DNA from: CAWJNF01 sp963844235
GTDB taxonomy: Bacteria; Actinomycetota; Thermoleophilia; Gaiellales; Gaiellaceae
Direction of reading: 5' to 3'
Length of the DNA: 64,000 bases
Assembly: GCA_963844235.1 (NCBI GenBank)
Contig: CAWJNF010000006.1
Coordinates: 292,733-356,732 of the forward strand
Part shown: one piece after another, positions 18,501 through 26,552 of the stretch
How the letters are laid out: each line of letters begins with the position of its first letter
Position numbering within the stretch: position 1 is the stretch's first letter
The notes under the pieces: model-generated
The model's database searches: none
Seen by the model: only the letters and a program-made list of their open reading frames with translations
Told to the model about the DNA's origin: nothing
Made by a program: the position numbers and the translations under genes

Positions 18501-18717
18501 CAGCCATGGCATTGCCGCTTACTCCGTCGACGGTGGCGCGGAAACGCTCTACGACCACTACAACCCGACGAGGCAGAACCAGATTCTCGTCTATACCAGT
18601 CCCGTCCTCTCGGACGGCCCTCACATCCTCAAAGTGCGCATCACCGGCACGAAGAACGCGAACGCCACCGACACCTACGTGCTCGCAGACCGTATCGACG
18701 TGGTGGGTTCTCGGTAG
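15568..18717 (+). CDS. secreted PQQ-type sugar dehydrogenase with two FEFVG modules and a PKD domain
   Basis: A 1049-residue exported protein. A signal peptide ends near residue 38 (MAVVGVFAASLLGTPTAAPA). Residues ~45-495 are a six-bladed propeller of the glucose/sorbosone dehydrogenase family: LINPTAVRFASDGRVFVAEK, DRGLLGLELHPNF, YPSHSIGSLAFGADGALYV (H201 at the catalytic-base position), IIAYGLRNPFRI and VWIGDVGWSAWEEINR. Such enzymes oxidise sugars using PQQ. Then come a FEFVG module (~500-630), a PKD domain (AWDLDGDGQYDDST), two further Ig/beta domains and a second FEFVG module (~916-1047). AGAGG lies upstream of ATG 15568. The two modules are near-identical in DNA. Cofactor and substrate are inferred. 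Confidence 0.88.
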   Translation: MPRGAYVLGGVRRRSLRLPARMAVVGVFAASLLGTPTAAPAATTPSGFQETVVFSGLINPTAVRFASDGRVFVAEKRGVIKVFDNLSDTTPTIFADLRTNVYNFWDRGLLGLELHPNFPQSPYVYVLYAYDGDIGGPAPKWGAPGVDGDPCPATTNGKTYGATDNGCVVSGRLSRLQASGNTMFGSEQVLINGWCQQYPSHSIGSLAFGADGALYVSGGEGASFLFVDYGQDGEPVNPCGDPPGGAGATLTPPTAEGGALRAQDLRTSGDPVGLGGAILRVDPATGAGLPTNPLAGNPDPNARRIIAYGLRNPFRITTRPGTNEVWIGDVGWSAWEEINRIPNPTDAVVENFGWPCYEGQQRQSGYDATDLAICENLYAQAGAHEQPYFQYHHNNRVVPNEACPVGDSSVAGLAFEFYSGGPYPPDYDGALFFADYSRDCIWAMRKDASGLPAPGLLKTFVAGAANPVDVQVGRDGLLYYVDFEGSVRRIDVVTGGNPDVTVNDGTVGTGTNQFEFVGAGWSYRTGQASYLGDDHYSRTTNGVYQVRFNGTRVTVRTAKGPSHGIAAYSVDGGAETLYDHYNPTRQNQVLVYTSPVLSNGPHILKVRITGTKNANATDTYVLADRVDVLGSGSANNPPTAVATATPTSGATPVTVTFDGSGSSDPDPGDTVSYAWDLDGDGQYDDSTASRPTHTYTVAGTYTARLRVTDSLGAFDVSDPISINAGNTPPSATMTTPTASTTWKVGDTIAFSGSATDSEQGTLPASALSWELILHHCSTPTSCHTHPIQTFSSVASGSFTAPDHSYPSYLELKLTATDSGGLTDTETVRLDPVTVNLTIATSPAGLEVSLNGETSAAPMVRTLIQNSVNSLSAPSPQSLNGSTYVFSSWSDGGARSHNITATATATYTATFVLANPDVTVNDGTVGTGTNQFEFVGAGWSYRTGQASYLGDDHYSRTTNGVYQVRFNGTRVTVRTAKGPSHGIAAYSVDGGAETLYDHYNPTRQNQILVYTSPVLSDGPHILKVRITGTKNANATDTYVLADRIDVVGSR
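17062..17455 (+). repeat. internal repeat 1 (FEFVG module)
   Basis: Nearly identical to 18313-18706, offset 1251 bases (417 codons); encodes the first FEFVG module of the sugar dehydrogenase. Confidence 0.92.
18313..18706 (+). repeat. internal repeat 2 (FEFVG module)
   Basis: Second copy of 17062-17455, with only scattered base changes (for example CAGGTTCTC to CAGATTCTC). Confidence 0.92.
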
Positions 18718-18745
18718 CCATCGGGCGTTCGTGCGCTCGCTCCCG

Positions 18746-19591
18746 ATGTACTGGCGGATCCTGCGAGAGCAGGAGCGACCGTTCAAGTTCGTCGTCTCGC
18801 GACTTCTCATGCGAACTGGAATCTCGCGGTTCTTCCTTATCCGGCGCGCGGACTTTCGCCTCAGGTTCTACCCCACCCATGTCTCGGCGAGGCTTTGGCT
18901 GGACCCCCAGTACCACGGGGATTTCGACGAGGAGCTCTTCCTTCGCCGCTACCTCCGTGCGGGCGACACCGTCATCGACGCAGGCGCGAACATCGGCTTC
19001 ACGACGCTGGTCGCCACAGTCACTGTCGGCGATCACGGCAGGGTCATCGCGGTGGAGCCGCATCCGCGCATCTTCTCGTATCTCGATGGCAACGTTCGAC
19101 TCAATCGGGTCTCCGTGGAGCGCCACAACGTCGCCGTTGGTCACCGGAGCGGGCAGATACACCTGAGCGACGCGGAAGACGAGTGCGTGAACGCCGTCAC
19201 GGGAGACGCCCGTGGGCTACGAGCCCCCCTGGCGAGGCTCGACGAGCTCGCAGCCGGCGCAGGCCCCATCGCGCTCCTCAAGCTCGACGTCGAAGGCTAC
19301 GAGCTCTTCGCCCTCAGGGGAGGCGAGCGCGTCCTCGACGCCGTCGAGTGCATCTACTTCGAGTCCTTCGAGGACAACTACGCCCGGTACGGCTACAGCT
19401 GCTCCGACGTCTTCGAGTTGCTTCACGCGGCGGAATTCCACGTCTTCAGGCAGCTCGATGCCTCCACGCTAGTTCAGATCGAGCCACATCACACGTCAAA
19501 GGACTGCGAGAATCTCATCGCCGTCCGCAACGTGGCCAATCTTCTCGAACGCACCGGGCTTCAGCTCATTGGCTCGCGCTCCTCAAGCTAG
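18746..19591 (+). CDS. FkbM-family methyltransferase
   Basis: A 281-residue SAM-dependent methyltransferase. VIDAGANIGFTTLVA is the SAM-binding motif I, VIAVEPHPRIFSYL follows, and LLKLDVEGYELFALRGGE is the FkbM signature. FkbM proteins O-methylate sugars or small molecules; in glycan clusters they usually modify sugar residues. It begins 28 bases after the sugar dehydrogenase stop, so the two may be cotranscribed. GTG 18731 is an alternative start; neither has a clear ribosome binding site. Confidence 0.88.
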   Translation: MYWRILREQERPFKFVVSRLLMRTGISRFFLIRRADFRLRFYPTHVSARLWLDPQYHGDFDEELFLRRYLRAGDTVIDAGANIGFTTLVATVTVGDHGRVIAVEPHPRIFSYLDGNVRLNRVSVERHNVAVGHRSGQIHLSDAEDECVNAVTGDARGLRAPLARLDELAAGAGPIALLKLDVEGYELFALRGGERVLDAVECIYFESFEDNYARYGYSCSDVFELLHAAEFHVFRQLDASTLVQIEPHHTSKDCENLIAVRNVANLLERTGLQLIGSRSSS

Positions 19592-20520
19592 CAACTCTGC
19601 GGCCACGAGAGCTCGCCGTAGAATCTGGCCGCTAATTCCCCCGTCAGTTCCTGTATTCGGCCGACGTCGCGCGATTCAAGGCGGTGTCTCCAATTCTCGA
19701 GGTTTGCGCGGCTGTCGATCCGAACCCCGTGAGGCTGGCTGACATCCACCTCACTTGGGTTGATATCGCTGCTAGCCGCACGGATCGTCCGCTCCGCCCG
19801 CTCACAGAACTCGAGTCCGAGTGAAGCATATAGACGCTTGTAGCGGCCGACCGCATCTGTCGAGAAGTCTTCGTGCCGGACGACGATGAAGCTTGGAAAC
19901 TCAGTCGCGTATCGGTGAACTACGGAGTAGATCATGTTCCAAAGGAGACACGCTTGACCAACGCCATCCCGCCGCTGGTGCATCATGCGTCTCATCTCGG
20001 GCTCAAACGAGCACAAAAGGTCCCGTACGAGCAACGGTTGACTCAAAATGGCCTCGAAGTCGACGCGCCAGCCGAGGCGAACGAAGCTGCTCACGACCGC
20101 GACGGGATGTCTCACTGTCATCACAACTCGACAACCCAGGCGCTGAGAGAACCACGGAGCCGAGAACACCGCAAACGGATCCTTCAGTAGTGGTCTCTTG
20201 CCGCTTGATCTGGCCGCCGCGAACTGCGCCCACCGTCGGCCCATTCTCAGGACGTCAGCGACCGAACGAACTGCACCGATCTCTGTCCTAGTGGGATACC
20301 GAAACGACAGCAGGCGCTCGAACGGCCCAAGAAAGTCTTCCTCGTTCGCCGGACATATATACGAGTACTGACCCGCGACCCGGAGAGGAACGAGCACGTC
20401 GCGAGTCAACGGATTGAGGGGCTCATTGATATACGCGACATGGTCGCTCGCTTCGAGCATCCTGCCTACCCAGGTCGTTCCCGAGCGCTGTGCGCCGGTG
20501 ACGAGGATCGGCTCCTTCAT
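19588..20520 (-). CDS. sulfotransferase family protein
   Basis: A 310-residue protein starting MKEPILVTGAQRSGTTWVG, the 5'-phosphosulfate-binding loop of PAPS-dependent sulfotransferases. The 3'-phosphate site is suggested by VVMTVRHPVAVVSSFVRLGW and the C-terminal half is helical. It would transfer sulfate from PAPS to a hydroxyl, probably on the surface glycan or a lipid. Its stop overlaps the convergent FkbM gene by four bases. A longer frame starts at 20556, but the family motif favours 20520. GC in its second half is a little lower than in neighbouring genes. Confidence 0.85.
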   Translation of the reverse strand: MKEPILVTGAQRSGTTWVGRMLEASDHVAYINEPLNPLTRDVLVPLRVAGQYSYICPANEEDFLGPFERLLSFRYPTRTEIGAVRSVADVLRMGRRWAQFAAARSSGKRPLLKDPFAVFSAPWFSQRLGCRVVMTVRHPVAVVSSFVRLGWRVDFEAILSQPLLVRDLLCSFEPEMRRMMHQRRDGVGQACLLWNMIYSVVHRYATEFPSFIVVRHEDFSTDAVGRYKRLYASLGLEFCERAERTIRAASSDINPSEVDVSQPHGVRIDSRANLENWRHRLESRDVGRIQELTGELAARFYGELSWPQSC

Positions 20521-20915
20521 GTGAGCCGTGGGTGGGTTGTTGACGAGTGGGCGCATCGCCGAGCTTCGGAAAGAGCCAGTGGTGGCAAGAAGTGTCGGTG
20601 ACTCAAACGGGAGGTTGTCGACTGTACGAGTGGGCTATTCTTGCATCGGTGACAACGGTCACCCGCCGGGCGGTCGCCCCGACGGAGGCGCGGCGTCCGG
20701 GACCCGCGGGCGCGGCAGCCGCCCGGGTAGCTCTCGTCCCGCCCGGGCTTGTCCGCAAGGACAACGCCGGCGGCGGTACCATCGTGAGGTGGAAGCTGCG
20801 GAAACACGTTCGGCGCCTCTCGTGCGGGATCAACGCGGGCATCCCCCGGCCGGAGCCGGCTCGCACCGTGCTTCAATCCTCTGCACGCGTCGCTTCACCA
20901 ACTGAGGGCTAACGC
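20521..20915. other. divergent intergenic region
   Basis: 395 bases between the sulfotransferase and the flippase, which diverge. No coding frame has support. It should hold both promoters. Confidence 0.45.
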
Positions 20916-22271
20916 GTGAGGGATCCACGCAACCGCTCACGTATACGACCATCAAGCATCGTGCAGACCACGGGCATCGCCCTTCGCGGAAAGAGCCTGC
21001 TCCGTGCGCGAGGATTTACCAGCTCCCTCGCGCTCATCGCCGGCCAGTTCACCAAATTAGCCTCGGGGGCGCTCTTCTGGATCGTCGCCGCGCGCTTCTT
21101 TTCACCGGCCGAGGTCGGTCTAGCAGCGGGTCTCGTCTCACTCATCAGCATATCCACAATTGTCGGCCTTCTGGGTGCAGGCGCGTCGGTCATACGACTG
21201 TTCCCGGAGTGGCGCCGGCGCCCGCAGCCCCTGCTCAAGAGCGCCGCGACGATAACGGTCGTTAGCTCGGCCGCGGTTAGTTTCGCGGCCCTGATCCTAG
21301 CGAGACTTGTATTCGATGACTTAGATGTGGTCGCCTCGAACCCCGCGCTGGCGGCGACATTCGTCGTCGCCTGCGTATTGGGAAGCGTGCTGTTGCTTGG
21401 CGACCAAGTTTCCATCGCTATGTGGCGCAGCAATGAGGTCTTCACCCGGGCTTTTGCTACGGGAATAACGATGATCGCCGCATTGGCGCTCCTAGCTTCC
21501 GTGGGTGAGACTCGCACGGCTCTTGTGATCTTGGCATGCTGGACCGTCGGTAGGGTATTCGCGCTCCTGCTGAATATCGTCCAGATAAGGCGCGCGCTTG
21601 ATGATACATCGGACGTCGAAACGCGTAAGGGTGTAGGCGTTAAGGATCTCCTTCGTCTCGGTGTGCGAAATCATGTTTTGACGATATTCGAGACGGCTCC
21701 GGGATTTGCGATTACCATCGTAGTTACCGAGATAGTGTCGCCGGAGTCGAGTGCATACTGGTATGCGGCGTGGATGACGGCTACCGTCGTCTATGTCATT
21801 CCAGGGATGTTTGGCATGACACTCTTCGCCGCTGCTGTCGAGCCAGGAAAGCAGCTGGCGCGAACGGTGCGTGAAAGTCTCGCGGGCAGCTTCGCCGTTG
21901 GCCTGGCGGTAGCCGTGGGAGTGTTCTTGCTTGCGCATCCTTTGCTTCAGCTCTTCGGCGATCAGTACGCTGAAGCCGGCATCGCACCGCTCCGCATTCT
22001 CGTGGTCGGTGTCGTGCCACTGACTCTGGTGAGTGCGTACTTTGCTCTCTGCCGCGCAACCGATCGCCTGGGGGAGGCCACTGTCGTAGCTGTCGTCGGC
22101 GGAACCGCAGTGCTTACGGCCACGCTGGTTGCTGGAATCGAGGCCGGCCTCGTCGAGGTCGCCTACGGATGGCTTGGAGTTGAAGCAGTCGTCGGGGCAT
22201 GGGCGGCTTGGCGGCTCAGGCTGCTGACGAGGGAGGGCGTGCGGGCGAAGCGGCAACTGGCCAGGAGCTAA
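20916..22271 (+). CDS. polysaccharide flippase (Wzx-like, MOP superfamily)
   Basis: A 451-residue polytopic membrane protein with about 12-14 hydrophobic segments. The N-terminus, LALIAGQFTKLASGALFWIV followed by AARFFSPAEVGLAAGLVSL, is typical of Wzx/RfbX-type lipid-linked oligosaccharide flippases. It would move undecaprenyl-linked repeat units across the membrane. It starts with GTG. The protein at 29289-31403 contains a homologous membrane domain (compare FWIVAARFFSPAEVGLAAG with FWGLAARTFPASDVGIAAS), so the island encodes two flippases. Confidence 0.85.
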   Translation: MRDPRNRSRIRPSSIVQTTGIALRGKSLLRARGFTSSLALIAGQFTKLASGALFWIVAARFFSPAEVGLAAGLVSLISISTIVGLLGAGASVIRLFPEWRRRPQPLLKSAATITVVSSAAVSFAALILARLVFDDLDVVASNPALAATFVVACVLGSVLLLGDQVSIAMWRSNEVFTRAFATGITMIAALALLASVGETRTALVILACWTVGRVFALLLNIVQIRRALDDTSDVETRKGVGVKDLLRLGVRNHVLTIFETAPGFAITIVVTEIVSPESSAYWYAAWMTATVVYVIPGMFGMTLFAAAVEPGKQLARTVRESLAGSFAVGLAVAVGVFLLAHPLLQLFGDQYAEAGIAPLRILVVGVVPLTLVSAYFALCRATDRLGEATVVAVVGGTAVLTATLVAGIEAGLVEVAYGWLGVEAVVGAWAAWRLRLLTREGVRAKRQLARS

Positions 22272-22334
22272 AGCGATCCTTGTGTCGCTCCGACCATGCT
22301 TGGAGCGGAGCTGCGCCTGGAAGCCTCACCGCGC

Positions 22335-23552
22335 TCAAGCGAGGAGGCGAGCGTAGACGCGCTCGAACCGCGGCACGATGTCGCGCGCGCGGAACGACTT
22401 CGATCGCTCGAGCGCGGTGCGCCCGAGACGAGCGGCGAGCTGTGGATCGTGAACGACTTTCGCGATCGCTTCGCCTAGCGCGCGCGGATCGCTGGGAGGC
22501 ACGAGCAGGCCGCTGCGACCTTCTTCGACGATCTCAGGGATGCCTCCGATGCGGGATGCGATTACAGGCCGGCCGGCGGCCATCGCCTCGATCACGACGA
22601 TGCCGAACGGCTCAGCCCACACGGAGGGCACGACGACGGCGAGGCTGCGCCGGTACGCCTCGAGGACCGCGTCGTGTGGCCAGTCGAGTAGCAGGGTGGC
22701 GTCTGGAGGCAGATCGAGCGGCGGTTTCGGCTTTGCCTTACCGATCATTACGAGCGGGGGACGATCGCGGAGCGACGCGTACGCGTCGAGCAGCACGTCA
22801 ACGCCCTTATGCGGACCAAGGTCGCCGACGAACAGCAGAAACGGCTGTGTCGGAAGGTCGCTGACGTACGATTCGATCGTCGCCGCCTGCTCGCAACGAT
22901 GGTCGGCGAGGAAGTTTGGTATGACCTCGAAGGACAGCCCGCTTCCGGGCAGGCCGTTTCCGAGCGCGACCGCCTGACTGACGGGGAGGTAGATGTCGAC
23001 GGCGTGGCGTTCCGCGGCGCGCGACGCGAAGTTCCCGAGCACGACAGGAATGCCCCTCGACGCGCCATAGTGGCGGACGCCGCACCCGAGGCACTTCGCA
23101 AGGCCCGGGCCGCGGCAGAGCGTCCCGTCGAAGATGAGATCCTTCCTCGCGCATGCCAGCGTGTAGTAGTGGAGGCTCATGGCGAGCCGTGCGCCGCTCC
23201 AGCGCTTGAGCGGCACGAAGGAGCGCGCGAGCCAATCATGCCCGTGCACCACATGGGGGCGCTCCTGCTCCAGCACGCCCCGAAGCGACAGCACCGCCTC
23301 CGGATCCGGGAACGGAGGCGCAGCCGGCCTGTCCGCGTCGCTGTAGAGAGCCCGCACCCGCTGCGTCGAGGTCCGGAGCCGATAGACGCGGAGCGCCCCC
23401 TCGAGCTCGAAGCGAGGGAATCGCTCGTCCGAAATCGCGGCGATCGCGACCTCGTGCCCGCGCTCGCTGAGCTCGAGCGCGAGATCCCGCACGAGTACCT
23501 CGATGCCACCCCGAACCGACCCGTAGAAGTCGCTGACCATCAGAATCCGCAC
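22335..23552 (-). CDS. GT4 glycosyltransferase with Cys-rich insert
   Basis: A 405-residue GT-B enzyme. The N-terminal domain starts RILMVSDFYGSVRGGIEVLV; the C-terminal domain has LLFVGDLGPHKGVDVLLDAY and WAEPFGIVVIEAMAAGRPVI, the EX7E region that binds the nucleotide sugar. Between them lies CARKDLIFDGTLCRGPGLAK and CLGC, four cysteines that could bind a metal, then HYGASRGIPVVLGNFASR. It is a paralog of the protein at 38129-39397. It starts with GTG and converges on the flippase with a 63-base gap. It likely adds one sugar to the lipid-linked glycan. Confidence 0.9.
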   Translation of the reverse strand: MRILMVSDFYGSVRGGIEVLVRDLALELSERGHEVAIAAISDERFPRFELEGALRVYRLRTSTQRVRALYSDADRPAAPPFPDPEAVLSLRGVLEQERPHVVHGHDWLARSFVPLKRWSGARLAMSLHYYTLACARKDLIFDGTLCRGPGLAKCLGCGVRHYGASRGIPVVLGNFASRAAERHAVDIYLPVSQAVALGNGLPGSGLSFEVIPNFLADHRCEQAATIESYVSDLPTQPFLLFVGDLGPHKGVDVLLDAYASLRDRPPLVMIGKAKPKPPLDLPPDATLLLDWPHDAVLEAYRRSLAVVVPSVWAEPFGIVVIEAMAAGRPVIASRIGGIPEIVEEGRSGLLVPPSDPRALGEAIAKVVHDPQLAARLGRTALERSKSFRARDIVPRFERVYARLLA

Positions 23553-23656
23553 GGCCGCCCTCGCCGGTCTCTATCGCCTTACACGGCGTCGGCCCATTCC
23601 GCGTGAGGCGATAGAGCCATGCGGCGACGAAGAGTCCGGGCCCCGGTCTGCGCAGC

Positions 23657-24703
23657 TCACACGAGCCCTCGGCCGACCTTGTTGGCCAGGTGCATGAGAA
23701 CCGAGGGACTGGCGAGGCCGGCGCTCACAAGCAGGGCGGCGTACGCGCGCGGCTGCAGCACGTATCCGGCGAGAGACCGTGCCGCCCATTGCCTGGACTC
23801 CGTCGCCTGGCCGAGTGCGGCATGCGCGAACGCGATCTGGCCATAGATCCTCGAGAGGCCCCTGCGATCGTTTGCGATGTCCGGGTGTTTGCGAAGCACA
23901 TACTCGAGTGCGGCAATGATCGTGCGCCAAGTGTCTGGCGGGCGCGCACGCCTGTTCCAGTGAATCTGGGCGAGTGGGTCCACCGCCACCGACACGGGTC
24001 CGTGCTTGGTAGCACGGAGCAGCCACTCGAAGTCTTCGGCGTAGCTGCCGGGGATAGCTTCGTCGAACAGCCCGATTGCGGAAACGAAGCTCTCACGCGG
24101 CAGCATGAGCGTGCTCATATTGACTTCCATCACCCTGGACCGCGCGAGATCCATCGACGTGACGAGGTGTTGCCGAGTTGCTCGCTTCGATCGTGAGTTC
24201 TGGTACACGACGTAGACACCGCAGGAGACGGCTACGCGGTCAGAGTCGGACGACAAGAGTTGGGCCTGCACGTCCAGCTTGTGGGGTAGCCACTCGTCAT
24301 CGTCGTCGCAGAACGCGAGAAGATCGCCCCGCGCGGCAAGAGCACCCGCGTTTCGCGCCCCGGCCTGACCGGGGGTACGGTCGTTGACCATCACCTGGAG
24401 CGTGCATCCCGGCGGTATGTCGATCGCCGGCCGGAAGGGTGCGGATTGGTCGAAGACGACGAGACACTCGATCTCGCCACAGTAACGCTGCGTCAGGATG
24501 CTTGCGACCGCGCGTTCCAGTAGACGTGGCCGGTCGCGCGTTGGAACGACGACGCTGACCGACGGCTTCCCATCGAGCTCGTAGGTGCGCCCCCCTGTAG
24601 TCAGGTGCCTAACTCCATTCCGTAACCGGCAGCGAGCGACGATGTCCCCGTAACGGTAGCCGGGCGCGTCGTCTAGTCGCCTGGCAAGCGGGTGCGCGCG
24701 CAC
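23657..24703 (-). CDS. GT2 glycosyltransferase
   Basis: A 348-residue GT-A enzyme. SVSVVVPTRDRPRLLERAVA opens the domain at ~residue 50, AGARNAGALAARGDLLAFCD and DDDEWLPHKLD give the DxD-type metal site, and NMSTLMLPRESF and SYAEDFEWLLRA the acceptor side with its ED motif. About 48 residues precede the domain. The start is GTG. It diverges from the deacetylase at 24828. Donor and acceptor cannot be told from sequence. Confidence 0.9.
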   Translation of the reverse strand: MRAHPLARRLDDAPGYRYGDIVARCRLRNGVRHLTTGGRTYELDGKPSVSVVVPTRDRPRLLERAVASILTQRYCGEIECLVVFDQSAPFRPAIDIPPGCTLQVMVNDRTPGQAGARNAGALAARGDLLAFCDDDDEWLPHKLDVQAQLLSSDSDRVAVSCGVYVVYQNSRSKRATRQHLVTSMDLARSRVMEVNMSTLMLPRESFVSAIGLFDEAIPGSYAEDFEWLLRATKHGPVSVAVDPLAQIHWNRRARPPDTWRTIIAALEYVLRKHPDIANDRRGLSRIYGQIAFAHAALGQATESRQWAARSLAGYVLQPRAYAALLVSAGLASPSVLMHLANKVGRGLV

Positions 24704-24827
24704 TATGTCCTGCGCGCCCGACGGCGTCTATAGCTTTGGATTCCGCGACCACCACAGCTCCGTTCGGCAGAAGATCGCCCAGGCTGGCGAACGTACAATC
24801 GTGGAGCTTTCCCCAGGGTTCCCCAGA

Positions 24828-25631
24828 ATGCCAGCATGTAATCGAATCCTCGTCCTCTGTTACCACGCCGTAAGCGACCGCTGGCCGGACCCTGGCGCCG
24901 TCCGGCCACGCGTGCTGGAGCGTCAGCTCGAGTGGCTGGTCAGCCAGCGGTTCATCGGCGCGACGTTCCACGACGCCGTGGTCCGCCCGCCGAGCGGCAA
25001 GGTCTTGGCGGTCACGTTCGACGACGGCTACCGCTCCATACTCGAGCACGCGGTACCGATCCTGTCTCGTCTCGGTTTGCCCGGGACGATCTTTGTTCCC
25101 ACGGATTTCATTGGCACGCGCCGACCGCTTGCGTGGGCGGGGCTGGAGCGCTGGGCCGCCGGTCCACACGCGCATGAGCTCGCGCCGCTCTCGTGGCCGG
25201 AGCTGCGAGAGCTCGCGCAGGCCGGCTGGGAGATCGGATCTCATTCCTGCACGCACGTTGATCTCACACGCGCCGACGCCGCGTCGCTCGCTGCGGAGCT
25301 CGTACGATCACGCGAGGCATGCGCTGAGGGTGTGGGTGCACCCTGTCGGTCCATCGCGTATCCGTATGGCGCTGCCGACGACCGGGTTTGCCGAGCTGCC
25401 CGGGACGGAGGCTACGTCGCGGCCGGTCTGTTGCGCTGGCGTTTGCCGCCGCCGCAGCCGCTCGCCTGGCCGCGTATCGGCATCTTTCGCACCGACGGCT
25501 TCCTCGGCTTCCGCGTCAAAGTCTCCTGCTTCGTTCGCCAGCTGCGTGAGCCGAGCGCCTGGGATGTCCTGCAAGCCCGGGTCGATGCGATCAGAACGAG
25601 GCAGCACACGCGCGACGCGGGCGTATCGTGA
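24828..25631 (+). CDS. polysaccharide deacetylase (NodB homology)
   Basis: A 267-residue protein with the NodB motifs: VLCYHAVSDRW, AVTFDDGYRSILEHAVPIL (motif 1, TFDD), GSHSCTHVDL (motif 2, HxxxH) and IAYPYGAADDRV (motif 3). There is no signal peptide or membrane anchor. It is a metal-dependent enzyme that removes N- or O-acetyl groups from glycans, and probably trims the polysaccharide made here. Start ATG 24828 is where the family begins; the frame is open upstream. Confidence 0.88.
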   Translation: MPACNRILVLCYHAVSDRWPDPGAVRPRVLERQLEWLVSQRFIGATFHDAVVRPPSGKVLAVTFDDGYRSILEHAVPILSRLGLPGTIFVPTDFIGTRRPLAWAGLERWAAGPHAHELAPLSWPELRELAQAGWEIGSHSCTHVDLTRADAASLAAELVRSREACAEGVGAPCRSIAYPYGAADDRVCRAARDGGYVAAGLLRWRLPPPQPLAWPRIGIFRTDGFLGFRVKVSCFVRQLREPSAWDVLQARVDAIRTRQHTRDAGVS

Positions 25632-25700
25632 GAGGCTTCTCTTTCGCCCGCAAAGCGAGCGCCGGTACGAGACGCCGCCTCCAGCTACCGATACTTCCGC

Positions 25701-26552
25701 TTATCGAGGTGGCAATCTTGCCCTCCGCCGCCGCCCTGGAAGTACGGCCGCGATCATGCCAATGTAATTGAAGACAATAAAGCAGACGTAGTAGGGTATC
25801 CACCGAACGTTCACCGGACGTACACCTGCCAGAATGCCGCGAACCCCTCCGGCCAATGGCAAAATCAGCAACCATCCCAGGTGCATCCCGTGTTTCCTCG
25901 CTACAGCGACAAGACCTTCACCGTCCGACAACCATTGGTAACAGGCGGACTGAAATGAATCGCCATATCGGTGAAGCGCAACAACGCTATCGGAAATGGC
26001 AAGTTGGGCTCCGACCTTACGAAGTCGGTACACGAGGTCGAGGTCTTCTCCCGATGAGAGAGTGTCATCAAACGCCTGGTTGATCAAAGCCTCGCGTTCA
26101 CACAGAGCTGCTGAGAAGCTAAACCATTCCGATGATGCCTTACCCGAATTATGGTGATTCGCTAGTGCTCGACCCCAATAGCCAGGGCCGCTCGATACGC
26201 TGTGCAAACGGGCCTGCAATCCTGTCAGGCCACGCTCCTGGATCTCGCGAAGAAGATTCGCAACTGCGTTATCGCGAAGGATCACGTCAGTATCGAGCAG
26301 GAGAACCCATGGCTTGCTAGCGTGCGCAATACCCTTTGTGCGAGCCGCTGCGACTGTGCCGTCGCCATGGAGCACGGCCGCGCCCGCACTCTCGGCAAGC
26401 TTTATCGTGCCATCGATTGAGCCTCCATCTATCACGATTACCTCTCGGCACGCCGGTGGAATCGAGGCTATGCATTCACCGAGAAAGTTCTCCGCATTCA
26501 GCGTCGGAATCACTATCGCGACGTCTTGGGCCGTATAGCTATGCTGCCTCAT
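25701..26552 (-). CDS. GT2 glycosyltransferase with C-terminal membrane segments
   Basis: A 283-residue GT-A enzyme: VAIVIPTLNAENFLGECIAS, VIVIDGGSIDGT, WVLLLDTDVILRDNAVA (DTD metal site) and SSGEDLDLVYRLRKVGA. The C-terminus has two hydrophobic stretches (LGWLLILPLAGGVRGILAG; VCFIVFNYIGMIAAVLPG), suggesting membrane attachment. Its ATG at 26552 overlaps the last 14 bases of the upstream methyltransferase gene, so the two are translationally coupled. Base composition is less GC-rich than in the neighbours, possibly recent transfer. Confidence 0.88.
   Translation of the reverse strand: MRQHSYTAQDVAIVIPTLNAENFLGECIASIPPACREVIVIDGGSIDGTIKLAESAGAAVLHGDGTVAAARTKGIAHASKPWVLLLDTDVILRDNAVANLLREIQERGLTGLQARLHSVSSGPGYWGRALANHHNSGKASSEWFSFSAALCEREALINQAFDDTLSSGEDLDLVYRLRKVGAQLAISDSVVALHRYGDSFQSACYQWLSDGEGLVAVARKHGMHLGWLLILPLAGGVRGILAGVRPVNVRWIPYYVCFIVFNYIGMIAAVLPGRRRRARLPPR

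Noticed and set aside
20528..20912. Overlapping plus-strand frames of ~120 codons between sulfotransferase and flippase
   Set aside because: No homology, poor starts, and several equally open frames at high GC.
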